Origin: an uncultured Lachnospiraceae bacterium | GTDB lineage: Bacteria > Bacillota > Clostridia > Lachnospirales > Lachnospiraceae | Assembly: GCA_944383965.1 (NCBI GenBank) | Contig: CALWRQ010000006.1 | Coordinates: 1 to 50,943, forward strand | Direction of reading: 5' to 3' | DNA: 50,943 nucleotides | Part shown: positions 44,864 through 50,943 of the stretch, in pieces | How positions within the stretch are numbered: the first letter of the stretch is position 1 | Layout of the letters: every line of letters starts with the position of its first letter | Made by a program: the position numbers and the translations under genes | The notes under the pieces: model-generated | Told to the model about the DNA's origin: nothing | Database searches by the model: none | The model's input: the letters and a program-made list of their open reading frames with translations, nothing else

Positions 44864-45172
44864 CTATAGTTTCAGGCCGATGGCCTCGTTTACATAATCT
44901 GTGATAAAGTTAGGCTTCCGGCCGGTTCCGTGCCGGTCCGGGATCTCCACAAACAGGGGAGTCCGATGCTCCAGCTTCAGCTGGTTTACCACATCGGGGA
45001 ATTCTCTTCCGAATTTCTCCGTGAGAAGAATGATCCCGATTTCCCGGTCTGCCAGAGCCCGGTCCAGAGCAGACTGAAGCTCTTCTTTTTTGTGGACCAC
45101 TTCTCCCTCCACACCGGCCAGCCGCATGCCGGTGTAGGTATCAATATTGTCGCTGATCAAATACATTTTCAT
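44864..45172 (-). CDS. V-type ATPase subunit F
   Basis: 102-residue shaft-associated subunit with an alternating alpha/beta (CheY-like) pattern: MKMYLISDNIDTYTGMRLAG, IGIILLTEKFGREF and PLFVEIPDRHG. Size and motif order fit subunit F (called NtpG in Enterococcus). It starts one base after the proteolipid stop and precedes subunit E by 18 bases. Confidence 0.9.
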   Translation of the reverse strand: MKMYLISDNIDTYTGMRLAGVEGEVVHKKEELQSALDRALADREIGIILLTEKFGREFPDVVNQLKLEHRTPLFVEIPDRHGTGRKPNFITDYVNEAIGLKL

Positions 45173-45173
45173 A

Positions 45174-45602
45174 TTACAGCTGCCCCAGGATCATAAAGGA
45201 AATGATCAGACCATAAAGGCATACGCCCTCAGCCAGGCCTACGAAAATCAGGGATTTACCCAGAATGGAGGAGTCCTCACTGATAGCGCCCAGAGCGGCA
45301 GATGCGGCGGCAGATACGGCGATGCCTCCGCCTACGCAGGAAAGTCCGGTAGAGAGAGCGGCAGCCAGATAGCCCAGACCGGCAGAGGAAGAAACGGCGG
45401 CCGTTTCTTCCGCAGCGTAAGCGTTTCCGCTGAACATGAGAAAGGCAGATACGGCCATTACGCCGAAAAACAGGGCGACATTGCAGGCCAGGGCTTTTTT
45501 GTAGCGTCCTCTGGTTTTTTCGCCCAGGGCGAAGGCGCCGAAAGGAACGGCAATGCTAAGGATCAGTGCAGCAGCCAGGGTAATTTTAACTAATAATGAC
45601 AT
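45174..45602 (-). CDS. ntpK: V-type ATPase proteolipid subunit K
   Basis: 142-residue membrane rotor subunit. Four hydrophobic segments are visible (about 3-27, 37-58, 75-106, 113-140). The second pair is a normal c-type hairpin: a glycine/alanine-rich helix (GGGIAVSAAASAALGAISED) and a helix with the ion-binding E125 in FVGLAEGVCLYGLI. The first pair has no membrane carboxylate and no glycine repeat. Whether H+ or Na+ is carried cannot be decided by eye. The start at 45602 (MSLLVK) has AGGAG upstream. Confidence 0.92.
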   Translation of the reverse strand: MSLLVKITLAAALILSIAVPFGAFALGEKTRGRYKKALACNVALFFGVMAVSAFLMFSGNAYAAEETAAVSSSAGLGYLAAALSTGLSCVGGGIAVSAAASAALGAISEDSSILGKSLIFVGLAEGVCLYGLIISFMILGQL

Positions 45603-45663
45603 AATGAATTCTCCTCTCAATAGATTGGCTTATATAGGACCGGTGAAGGTATGGATAACGGGA

Positions 45664-47613
45664 TCAGGCTCCGGTTCTGCCGTAGGGTCTGAACTCCCGT
45701 CCGGTTCCTCTGTAGAAACGGCTGAACAGCTCATAGTACTCCAGACGGAGAACCTGAATGCCTACGATCAGACCTTCCATGGCACAGACAAAAAGATTTC
45801 CCAGGATGACGACCAGCCAGTTTGGGGATCCGGCCTCCGCTCCGGCCAGCATGAGAACTACCTCCATCATTGCCGCGTGGCTCACAGCAAAAGCGCCCAC
45901 ACGGACAAAGGAAAGGGTGTTGGAAAAATAGCTGAGCAGGACTTCGAACAGCTCGAAGAATCCCTGGATCACAAACATGGCTTTTCCGCCAGGAGCTGTT
46001 TTTGCGGCTTTTTTCTCAAGGCAGGCAGTAAGGGGCTCCTTGAAGAACATGAGCAGCAGGGGAATACCGAACATCAGGATCAGTACAGCTGTTCCGGGAA
46101 CGGGATTTCCGGTCATGAACAGGACGATGGAGGCCACCGCACTGCCGTAAAAGACCAGACCGGCAGCTCCGTTGGTGTCAAACCAGAGCTTTTCCGTGTC
46201 CTTTTCGCGGATGCTGTTTATAATGTTCAGAACCATGGTCAGCAGGATAATTCCCATTCCGATGGAAATGGCCACTACAAATACGGTGTTCAGCTTTCCT
46301 ATGAACGGAAGCTCGGTCATGGCATCTGCCGGCCGGAGCCAGAGGGGACGGATCACATTTTCAAATCCGAATACGCTGCCGAACAGGAATCCGAAAATAG
46401 TGGAGAAAAATCCGCAGCAGGATATGATGGCTGCCAGATTCAGCTTTTTGATCCGGTAAAGAAGCAGTCCGCCCAGCAGCAGACACAGGCCCTGCCCTGC
46501 ATCACCGAACATGAATCCGAACAGGAAGGAGTAGGTAATGCCGATCAGGATAGTGGGATCAAATTCCTCGTAGGCAGGAAGGCCGTACATCTGGATAAAA
46601 AGCTCAAAGGGACGGAACAGCCCGGGATTTTTCAGCTTTGTGGGAGGCTTGCTCAGCACGTTTCCGTGATCTTCTTCCACAATAAGGAATACGTCAGGAT
46701 CATTGCGTATTTCTTCCCGGAAGGCTTTGGCCTGGCTTCTGGTCATCCATCCGCAGAGAATATAAAAGGTGGAATCCTCATGATGAGTACATGCAGCCAT
46801 TTTCCGTACGCCGAAATTTCTGGAGAAACGGGAAAGCCTGGCTTCTGCGGCCAGAATAGCAGTGCGGTTTTGCTCCAGACAGGAGACCTGCTGCTGCTTC
46901 AGGCAGGAGATCCGCTGATTGATCTCACCGATTTTCTGATCCAGTGCCTCTCCTGCTTCCAGAGGAGTTCCGTCGTATTCGTCAGGGATGAGATACCGCT
47001 CAAAGTGCATGGATGCGTAGATGGCATCGATCTTTTTGGAAAGAGATTCGGGCACGAAATAAACGATCCATACATAGTCGCCTTCTTCGCTGCATTTGTA
47101 GTAGACGGTATCAATCGTATCGTATACATAATCCGTAAATTTCCGGAAATATTCTTTCGGAATCCGGCCGAACCGGAAATGGATGTATTTAAAGTGAAGG
47201 ATAGCGCTCAGATTATAGTTCAGGTCAGTGAAAGGAGAGATCCGGGCCCGGGATTCCTCAAGAGCCGCCGCCTGCTGCTCCAGATCCTTTTTTTCCTTTT
47301 CCCAGGAAGCAAGATCAGATGTAATGCGGGAGATGGTATCCAGGGCTTGTTCCAGACTTACGTCCGGAAGCGGTCCCTCGTTTCCGGGCCGGTCTCCGGC
47401 TTCCGCTTTCAGAGGAGCGGCCAGGGTCTGTGCCCGGGCGGTGATGTCTTTATACGGATCGGTTTCCGTAAAGGGCCTTAAGTCTTTGACGGAACGAAGC
47501 TCTGACAGGGCGTTTTCCAGCTGTATTTCGTATTTTGACAGATACTTGTCTACTACCCGGTCAATATCAGCCTTCGGTCCGGTGATGCTTATGAATTTCA
47601 TCGGTTCGATCAC
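45664..47613 (-). CDS. ntpI: V-type ATPase subunit I (a)
   Basis: 649-residue stator subunit. The N-terminal cytoplasmic half (about 1-330) contains two alpha/beta lobes joined by coiled-coil arms (LASWEKEKKDLEQQAAALEE; GEALDQKIGEINQRISCLKQ). The C-terminal half has seven to eight membrane helices beginning near FDPTILIGITYSFLFGFMFG, a classic signature, and includes the Arg-containing FVRVGAFAVSHAAMM. The start is a GTG overlapping the subunit C stop (GTGA), with a G-rich ribosome site 9 bases upstream. Confidence 0.95.
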   Translation of the reverse strand: MIEPMKFISITGPKADIDRVVDKYLSKYEIQLENALSELRSVKDLRPFTETDPYKDITARAQTLAAPLKAEAGDRPGNEGPLPDVSLEQALDTISRITSDLASWEKEKKDLEQQAAALEESRARISPFTDLNYNLSAILHFKYIHFRFGRIPKEYFRKFTDYVYDTIDTVYYKCSEEGDYVWIVYFVPESLSKKIDAIYASMHFERYLIPDEYDGTPLEAGEALDQKIGEINQRISCLKQQQVSCLEQNRTAILAAEARLSRFSRNFGVRKMAACTHHEDSTFYILCGWMTRSQAKAFREEIRNDPDVFLIVEEDHGNVLSKPPTKLKNPGLFRPFELFIQMYGLPAYEEFDPTILIGITYSFLFGFMFGDAGQGLCLLLGGLLLYRIKKLNLAAIISCCGFFSTIFGFLFGSVFGFENVIRPLWLRPADAMTELPFIGKLNTVFVVAISIGMGIILLTMVLNIINSIREKDTEKLWFDTNGAAGLVFYGSAVASIVLFMTGNPVPGTAVLILMFGIPLLLMFFKEPLTACLEKKAAKTAPGGKAMFVIQGFFELFEVLLSYFSNTLSFVRVGAFAVSHAAMMEVVLMLAGAEAGSPNWLVVILGNLFVCAMEGLIVGIQVLRLEYYELFSRFYRGTGREFRPYGRTGA

Positions 47614-48674
47614 GTTCGGTTACCCCCTTTTTTATTTTTTATAATATAGGAAATGATCTCAGCCGGAGGAATTCCGTAACGGATTCCTTCCACGACGGTA
47701 ATCAGCCGGTGAATCTCCAGATTCTTGAAGTAGAAATAGGAGTTCAGAACGGCGGCAGAGTAGGGATCCTTTCTGGCTGTCATGGAATGAATCCGGTCCA
47801 TGACCTGCTCGTAAAGAGCTTCCAGATCCGGACGTGCCTTGATATCGGTCTGAGGGAGACTGCCGTAATAGGTGCCGCTCAGAACGGAAAAGAACTCGTC
47901 TGTACTGCCGGCCTCCGTCAGTCGGCTGATATCATCCTTTTTCAGACGGTAGTTTACCGGAATCAGCAGAGGATAGATCTGATCAGGCGGAAGATGGTAG
48001 TATTTTTTGGAACGGTAGATCCACTGGGCGTTCAGCATGTCCAGCTGTGTTCCGAAACACTGGGTCAGAACCCGCCGTTCTTCTTTGTTCATAAAGCGGT
48101 TCTTGATTTTCCAGATCCAGCGGAAATGGCAGAGATCCAGCTGGATCTCATAGTCAAAGACGGTTGCATTTTCCTGCTCTTCGAGCTGGGCAAAGAGGGG
48201 ATAGTACAAGGTGCCCTGCAGAGCCTGGGTCAGTTCAGCCACAGATGAAGCCTGAGTCAGCTTCCCCACGTCAAGGCCGGAATGTCTGGAAAAGAAATCC
48301 TGGAACATGGACAGATCGGAAGCATCCCTGTCCGGATGGGCGATATTCCGAAGACAGCGTTTCAGCAGGGAAATTTCAAAATTTGAAAAATACAGGTTCA
48401 GAAATTTTCTCGGACCCGGTCCGGAAAAACGGTACAGCTTCTCAAAGTCCCGATAACGGGAGAGGTAAAGCAGTTTCTCCAGCTGGGAACGGTGAATATC
48501 GCTGTCCGCGGAAGAAAGAAGTTCTCCGTAGGCCGGCTGAGCCCTGAGAAATTCCAGCGCTTCTCCCACAGAAGAAAGAGACGCCAGTTCTTCCAGCTGA
48601 CGGTCTGTGATAAAGCGGCTTTCCATTGCCCGGATCTTTGTGGTGAGACCGCTGTAGGTGAGCAGATTGCCCAT
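47610..48674 (-). CDS. ntpC: V-type ATPase subunit C (d-like)
   Basis: 354-residue soluble subunit that links the central shaft to the proteolipid ring. It is helix-rich, beginning MGNLLTYSGLTTKIRAMESR, with FLNLYFSNFEISLLKRCLRNI and YFYFKNLEIHRLITVVEGIRYG near the end, fitting the AhaC/NtpC family. AAGGAG precedes the ATG inside the previous gene's end; four bases separate the genes. Confidence 0.88.
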   Translation of the reverse strand: MGNLLTYSGLTTKIRAMESRFITDRQLEELASLSSVGEALEFLRAQPAYGELLSSADSDIHRSQLEKLLYLSRYRDFEKLYRFSGPGPRKFLNLYFSNFEISLLKRCLRNIAHPDRDASDLSMFQDFFSRHSGLDVGKLTQASSVAELTQALQGTLYYPLFAQLEEQENATVFDYEIQLDLCHFRWIWKIKNRFMNKEERRVLTQCFGTQLDMLNAQWIYRSKKYYHLPPDQIYPLLIPVNYRLKKDDISRLTEAGSTDEFFSVLSGTYYGSLPQTDIKARPDLEALYEQVMDRIHSMTARKDPYSAAVLNSYFYFKNLEIHRLITVVEGIRYGIPPAEIISYIIKNKKGGNRT

Positions 48675-48678
48675 TTGA

Positions 48679-48990
48679 TCACTCCTTTGTCATAGACTGG
48701 AACAGGGTTTCCACATATTGAGTATGACGGCTCTGATAAATCTCTTCCATGCGGCGGATCTTCCGGTCGGCTTCTTTTCTCTGAGCGTCCAGCTGCGCCA
48801 GAGCTTCCTGCTCCATAGCGGTCCGGAGTTCCTTCAGCCGGGCGGCGGTTTTTTCCTCCAGCTCGCTGTCAAAGGCTGCCGTTTTCTTTTCCATCTCTTT
48901 TTCGTATTCCTTTTTCCGCTCTCCGGCCGCTTCCATAATGGACGCGGCGGAAGCTTCAATCTGGGATATCTTGCTGATGATGTTGTTCAT
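48679..48990 (-). CDS. V-type ATPase subunit G/H, peripheral stalk
   Basis: 103-residue protein that is almost wholly a charged helix (EASAASIMEAAGERKKEYEK, then LKELRTAMEQEALAQLDAQ). It is expected to form a coiled coil with subunit E as the outer stalk. It is the first gene of the nine-gene operon, with GGAGG upstream. The family is named AhaH, NtpF or subunit G in different organisms, so no symbol is given. Confidence 0.8.
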   Translation of the reverse strand: MNNIISKISQIEASAASIMEAAGERKKEYEKEMEKKTAAFDSELEEKTAARLKELRTAMEQEALAQLDAQRKEADRKIRRMEEIYQSRHTQYVETLFQSMTKE

Positions 48991-49301
48991 ATGCGCCTCC
49001 TGCCGGTATTGGTCTTGTATTAATATAAGTACAATTGTTACTTACCCATCATACTCCCTTTGGAATTAAATTACTATGGTCAATAATTAACAAAATATTA
49101 TGAAAAATTCCAAAAATTTCTACAGACATGCTCTTGATTCATTGTGCACTCCTGACATGGATGGCTTTCCCGGCATAGAAGGAGGAGAATTATTACACAA
49201 AAGAAAAGAGAGACAAAACAGAGAAAAATGTAACAATGTCACAGAACAGAACGGAGATATTTGATATTATGAAAAAAACAGAGGAAGGGAGATGGGAAGG
49301 T
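48991..49301. other. AT-rich divergent intergenic region
   Basis: 311 bases between the V-ATPase operon and the rubredoxin gene must hold both promoters, but no convincing TTGACA/TATAAT pair was found for either. It contains a short inverted repeat TAAGTA-N7-TACTTA (49026-49044) and a TTAACAA (49087-49093) that could be half of a redox-repressor site. A ribosome-site-like GGAGGAG at 49181-49187 has no start codon at usable distance. Confidence 0.5.
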
Positions 49302-49988
49302 ATGAAGCGGTATGTGTGTTCGGTGTGCGGCTATGTGTATGAGGAGGAAAAAGGGGTTCCGGAGAAGGGAGTGGCTCCGGGAACCCGATGGGAGGCGCTG
49401 CCGCAGAATTGGGTATGCCCCTGGTGCGGAGCGGGAAAGGAGAGTTTCCGGGAACAGGGCGTTCCGTCTGCGTCTGTACTTGGACCGGATCCGGAAGCTC
49501 CGGAGCAGATGAAGGAACTGACACCCATGGAGATGAGTGTGATCTGCTCCAACCTGGCTCAGGGCTGTGAAAAACAGTATCTGCCGGAAGCGGCGGAAAA
49601 ATACCGGCTGCTGGCGGAGTTTTTCAGAAAAAGCGGAGAACCGGAGCTGGATCCCTCGCTGGAGGAAGTGTCCAGGCTGGTGAAACAGGATCTGGAGAGC
49701 GGATATCCTTATGGACAGAGTGCTGCCGGAAAAGCAGCGGACAGGGGCGCTCTGCGCAGCCTGGTTTGGAGCGAGAAGGTGACGAGAATGCTGGATTCCC
49801 TTCTGGAGCGGTATGAAAGAGAAGGACCCGGAATGTTCAGGGATAAGAGAGTGTTTGTATGCACGGTATGCGGGTTCATCTATGTGGGAGAGCAGGCCCC
49901 TGAGCTGTGCCCGGTATGCAAGGTGCCGGGATGGAAATTTGAAAGGATAGAGGGAGGGGAAAACGTATGGCAGAAAAATATGCGGTGA
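49302..49988 (+). CDS. Protein with N-terminal rubredoxin and C-terminal rubrerythrin-type rubredoxin sites
   Basis: 228 residues, predicted cytoplasmic electron-transfer or peroxide/oxygen-defence protein. The N-terminal rubredoxin (1-52) binds iron with C6, C9, C39 and C42 (YVCSVCGYVY, WVCPWCGAG). A helical middle (about 70-175) resembles a ferritin-like bundle but shows no E-x-x-H iron motifs. The C-terminal site uses C187, C190, C203 and C206 (FVCTVCGFIY, LCPVCKVPG), as in rubrerythrin tails. The start is uncertain: 49302 begins exactly at the rubredoxin fold, while in-frame ATGs at 49269 and 49236 are possible. The ferredoxin gene overlaps its last 22 bases. Confidence 0.85.
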   Translation: MKRYVCSVCGYVYEEEKGVPEKGVAPGTRWEALPQNWVCPWCGAGKESFREQGVPSASVLGPDPEAPEQMKELTPMEMSVICSNLAQGCEKQYLPEAAEKYRLLAEFFRKSGEPELDPSLEEVSRLVKQDLESGYPYGQSAAGKAADRGALRSLVWSEKVTRMLDSLLERYEREGPGMFRDKRVFVCTVCGFIYVGEQAPELCPVCKVPGWKFERIEGGENVWQKNMR

Positions 49989-50437
49989 GGAATCTGAGAC
50001 TTTGTACAAAAGACTGTCTTTGCCTTTATGTATGCCCTACCGGCGCCTCGGACACGGAGAACAGCATAATTGACAGAGAAAAATGTATGGGATGCGGGGC
50101 CTGCGCTCAGGCCTGTCCGTCAGGGGCTATTTCCATGGTTCCCAGAATCATGCCGCCTCAGCAGCCGAAAGAGGAAACGGTGAAGACGGCGCTGAGAGCG
50201 CTGATCCGGAGCAAGAACCGGCAGGAAGCCATTGCCGGTGCGCTGCCCGGAGTACTGGCACAGGCCGTTGCCAGATCAGCCAGGCTTACGGCCGAGGATC
50301 TGTGCCGGGAAGGTGGCTACATGCTGCCGCAAAGTGAGAATGCCAGGCAGTTTCTGCAGTATGTGAAAGAATTGCCGGGGATACCTGCAGAGACGGCGGA
50401 AGAGCTTCTCAGGGAATTTTTCGGAGAGCAGAGCTGA
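49967..50437 (+). CDS. 4Fe-4S ferredoxin-domain protein with a C-terminal extension
   Basis: 156 residues. Two cluster motifs lie at the N-terminus: C13-x3-C17-x-C19-x3-C23-P (unusual spacing) and the normal C40-x2-C43-x2-C46-x3-C50-P (CMGCGACAQACPSGA). The rest (about 65-156) is a helical region rich in Ala and Glu with no recognised domain. GGGAGGGG precedes the ATG, inside the rubredoxin gene. Coupled translation suggests an electron-transfer pair with the upstream protein; the redox partner enzyme is not in the window. Confidence 0.85.
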   Translation: MAEKYAVRNLRLCTKDCLCLYVCPTGASDTENSIIDREKCMGCGACAQACPSGAISMVPRIMPPQQPKEETVKTALRALIRSKNRQEAIAGALPGVLAQAVARSARLTAEDLCREGGYMLPQSENARQFLQYVKELPGIPAETAEELLREFFGEQS

Positions 50438-50446
50438 TCTGACAGA

Positions 50447-50484
50447 AAAAGACCGTATGCGTATTCAGACGCATACGGTCTTTT
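50447..50484. terminator. Bidirectional terminator after the ferredoxin gene
   Basis: A perfect 16-base stem AAAAGACCGTATGCGT / ACGCATACGGTCTTTT with a 6-base loop. It serves both the ferredoxin gene and the convergent SH3-domain gene. Confidence 0.92.
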
Positions 50485-50497
50485 GGGTATGAAGATT

Positions 50498-50943
50498 CTA
50501 CTGCCTGGTAAGATACCGGGAGGATACATAGGCTTCCTGACCTTCAAAGATAATCACTGCCCAGGTATCGTTGTAAGCCCGGACATATTCCACAGGGGCG
50601 TGGGCAGCCAGAACTCCCAGCGTGCCGCTGTCTGCAGAGGGCTGAGGCCGGACGTAGAGTTCCGTGGTCGTCACATAAACTGCTGCAGGCTCGGTTTCGG
50701 GGGGAGCGGTAGTCTCAGGGGCCGCGGTGGTAGCGGGCTCGGTCTCGGGAGGAGCGGTGGTCTCAGGAGCCGCAGTGGTAGCAGGCTCGGTCTCGGGAGG
50801 AGCGGTAGTCTCAGGAGCCGCAGTGGTAGCAGGCTCAGTCTCGGGAGGAGCAGTGGTCTCAGGAGCCGCAGTGGTGACAGGTTCGGTTTCCTGAGAAGAT
50901 TCTGCCTCGGAGGCAGAAGACTCTTCTTTCTTTGTTTTTGATT
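50498..50943 (-). CDS. SH3-domain protein with Thr/Pro-rich repeats, C-terminal part only
   Basis: Cut by the window end; 147 residues plus a stop are readable, with no start codon in the window. A charged, Ser/Glu-rich lead (residues 1-18, starting SKTKKEESSASEAES) is followed by four 16-residue repeats, TEPATTAAPETTAPPE with one Val variant (19-82). The tail (about 86-147) has the bacterial SH3 pattern: VYVTTTELYVRPQPSADSG, VLAAHAPVEYV, WAVIIFEGQEAYVSSRYLT. Such a linker plus SH3 domain is usual in secreted or wall-associated proteins, so export is likely. The plus-strand frame over the same bases is a Gly/Arg-rich shadow. Confidence 0.82.
   Translation of the reverse strand, partial: SKTKKEESSASEAESSQETEPVTTAAPETTAPPETEPATTAAPETTAPPETEPATTAAPETTAPPETEPATTAAPETTAPPETEPAAVYVTTTELYVRPQPSADSGTLGVLAAHAPVEYVRAYNDTWAVIIFEGQEAYVSSRYLTRQ
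50696..50887 (-). repeat. Four tandem 48-base coding repeats
   Basis: Four consecutive 48-base units encode the 16-residue Thr/Pro/Glu repeats of the SH3-domain protein; a partial fifth unit follows. The units differ mainly at third codon positions, so the protein repeat is better conserved than the DNA. This is a coding minisatellite, not a CRISPR array, because there are no unique spacers. Confidence 0.9.

Noticed and set aside
50696-50887. Regular 48-base repeats as a possible CRISPR array.
   Set aside because: The repeats are contiguous without unique spacers and keep a reading frame; no cas genes are present.
50483-50941. A plus-strand Gly/Arg/Ser repeat protein at the right edge.
   Set aside because: It is the reverse reading of the Thr/Pro repeats of the minus-strand SH3 gene, starts inside the terminator and lacks a ribosome site.

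Overview
The window looks like chromosome from an anaerobic, spore-forming member of the Clostridia, probably Lachnospiraceae. This is inferred from gene content and style. Ribosome binding sites are strong (AGGAGG) and promoters are sigma-A-like. There is a T-box leader before metG, a spoVT homologue, the gdpP-rplI-dnaB cluster typical of Firmicutes, lipoprotein solute-binding proteins, a V-type ATPase and rubredoxin/ferredoxin proteins. No rRNA, tRNA, CRISPR array, insertion sequence or prophage was seen. The species cannot be named from the sequence alone.

Layout, left half. 1-7195 (+): the distal part of a dipeptide/oligopeptide ABC operon (permease tail, second permease, lipoprotein, two ATPases), followed by a PepV-like M20 dipeptidase and a UroD-family protein with a methyltransferase-like zinc motif; a GntR regulator follows (7291-7941). 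8019-13825 (+): pth, mfd and an NhaC-type antiporter. 13841-14471: spoVT behind a sigma-G-like promoter. 14542-17468 (-): a three-gene ABC importer of the PF04392/TrpXYZ type. 17613-20026 (+): T-box leader and metG. 20075-22685 (+): marR, a MATE exporter and a cytidylate-kinase-like gene, with a matching operator before both marR and the exporter. 22794-26711 (+): gdpP, rplI, dnaB. 26803-27453 (+): a MerR/RacA-like coiled-coil protein.

Layout, right half. 27515-30898 (-): a D-Ala-D-Ala carboxypeptidase followed by a shortened KdpD-like kinase and its KdpE-like regulator. 31002-32365 (-): two membrane proteins (TIGR01906 and a TRIC/UPF0126-type channel). 32481-40364 (+): a second, complete peptide ABC operon with its promoter, a candidate operator and a terminator placed in the leader, ending in an AbgB-like M20 amidohydrolase and a second cytidylate-kinase-like gene. 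40438-48990 (-): a nine-gene V-type ATPase operon transcribed in the order G/H, C, I, K, F, E, A, B, D. 49302-50437 (+): a protein with two rubredoxin-type metal sites overlapping an unusual ferredoxin. 50498-50943 (-): the 3' end of an SH3-domain protein with four 16-residue Thr/Pro repeats, cut by the window edge.

Working together. Both peptide importers carry their own cytoplasmic peptidase or amidohydrolase, so each operon reads as an 'import then hydrolyse' unit for peptides or acylated amino acids. Ion and energy handling is represented by NhaC, the V-ATPase, the TRIC-like channel, the c-di-AMP phosphodiesterase and the Kdp-like two-component pair. The items most worth a second look are the promoter-proximal terminator ahead of the second peptide operon, the rubredoxin/ferredoxin pair, the UroD-like protein in a peptide operon, the Kdp-like pair tied to a penicillin-binding protein, and the two kinase-like genes with an altered P-loop.
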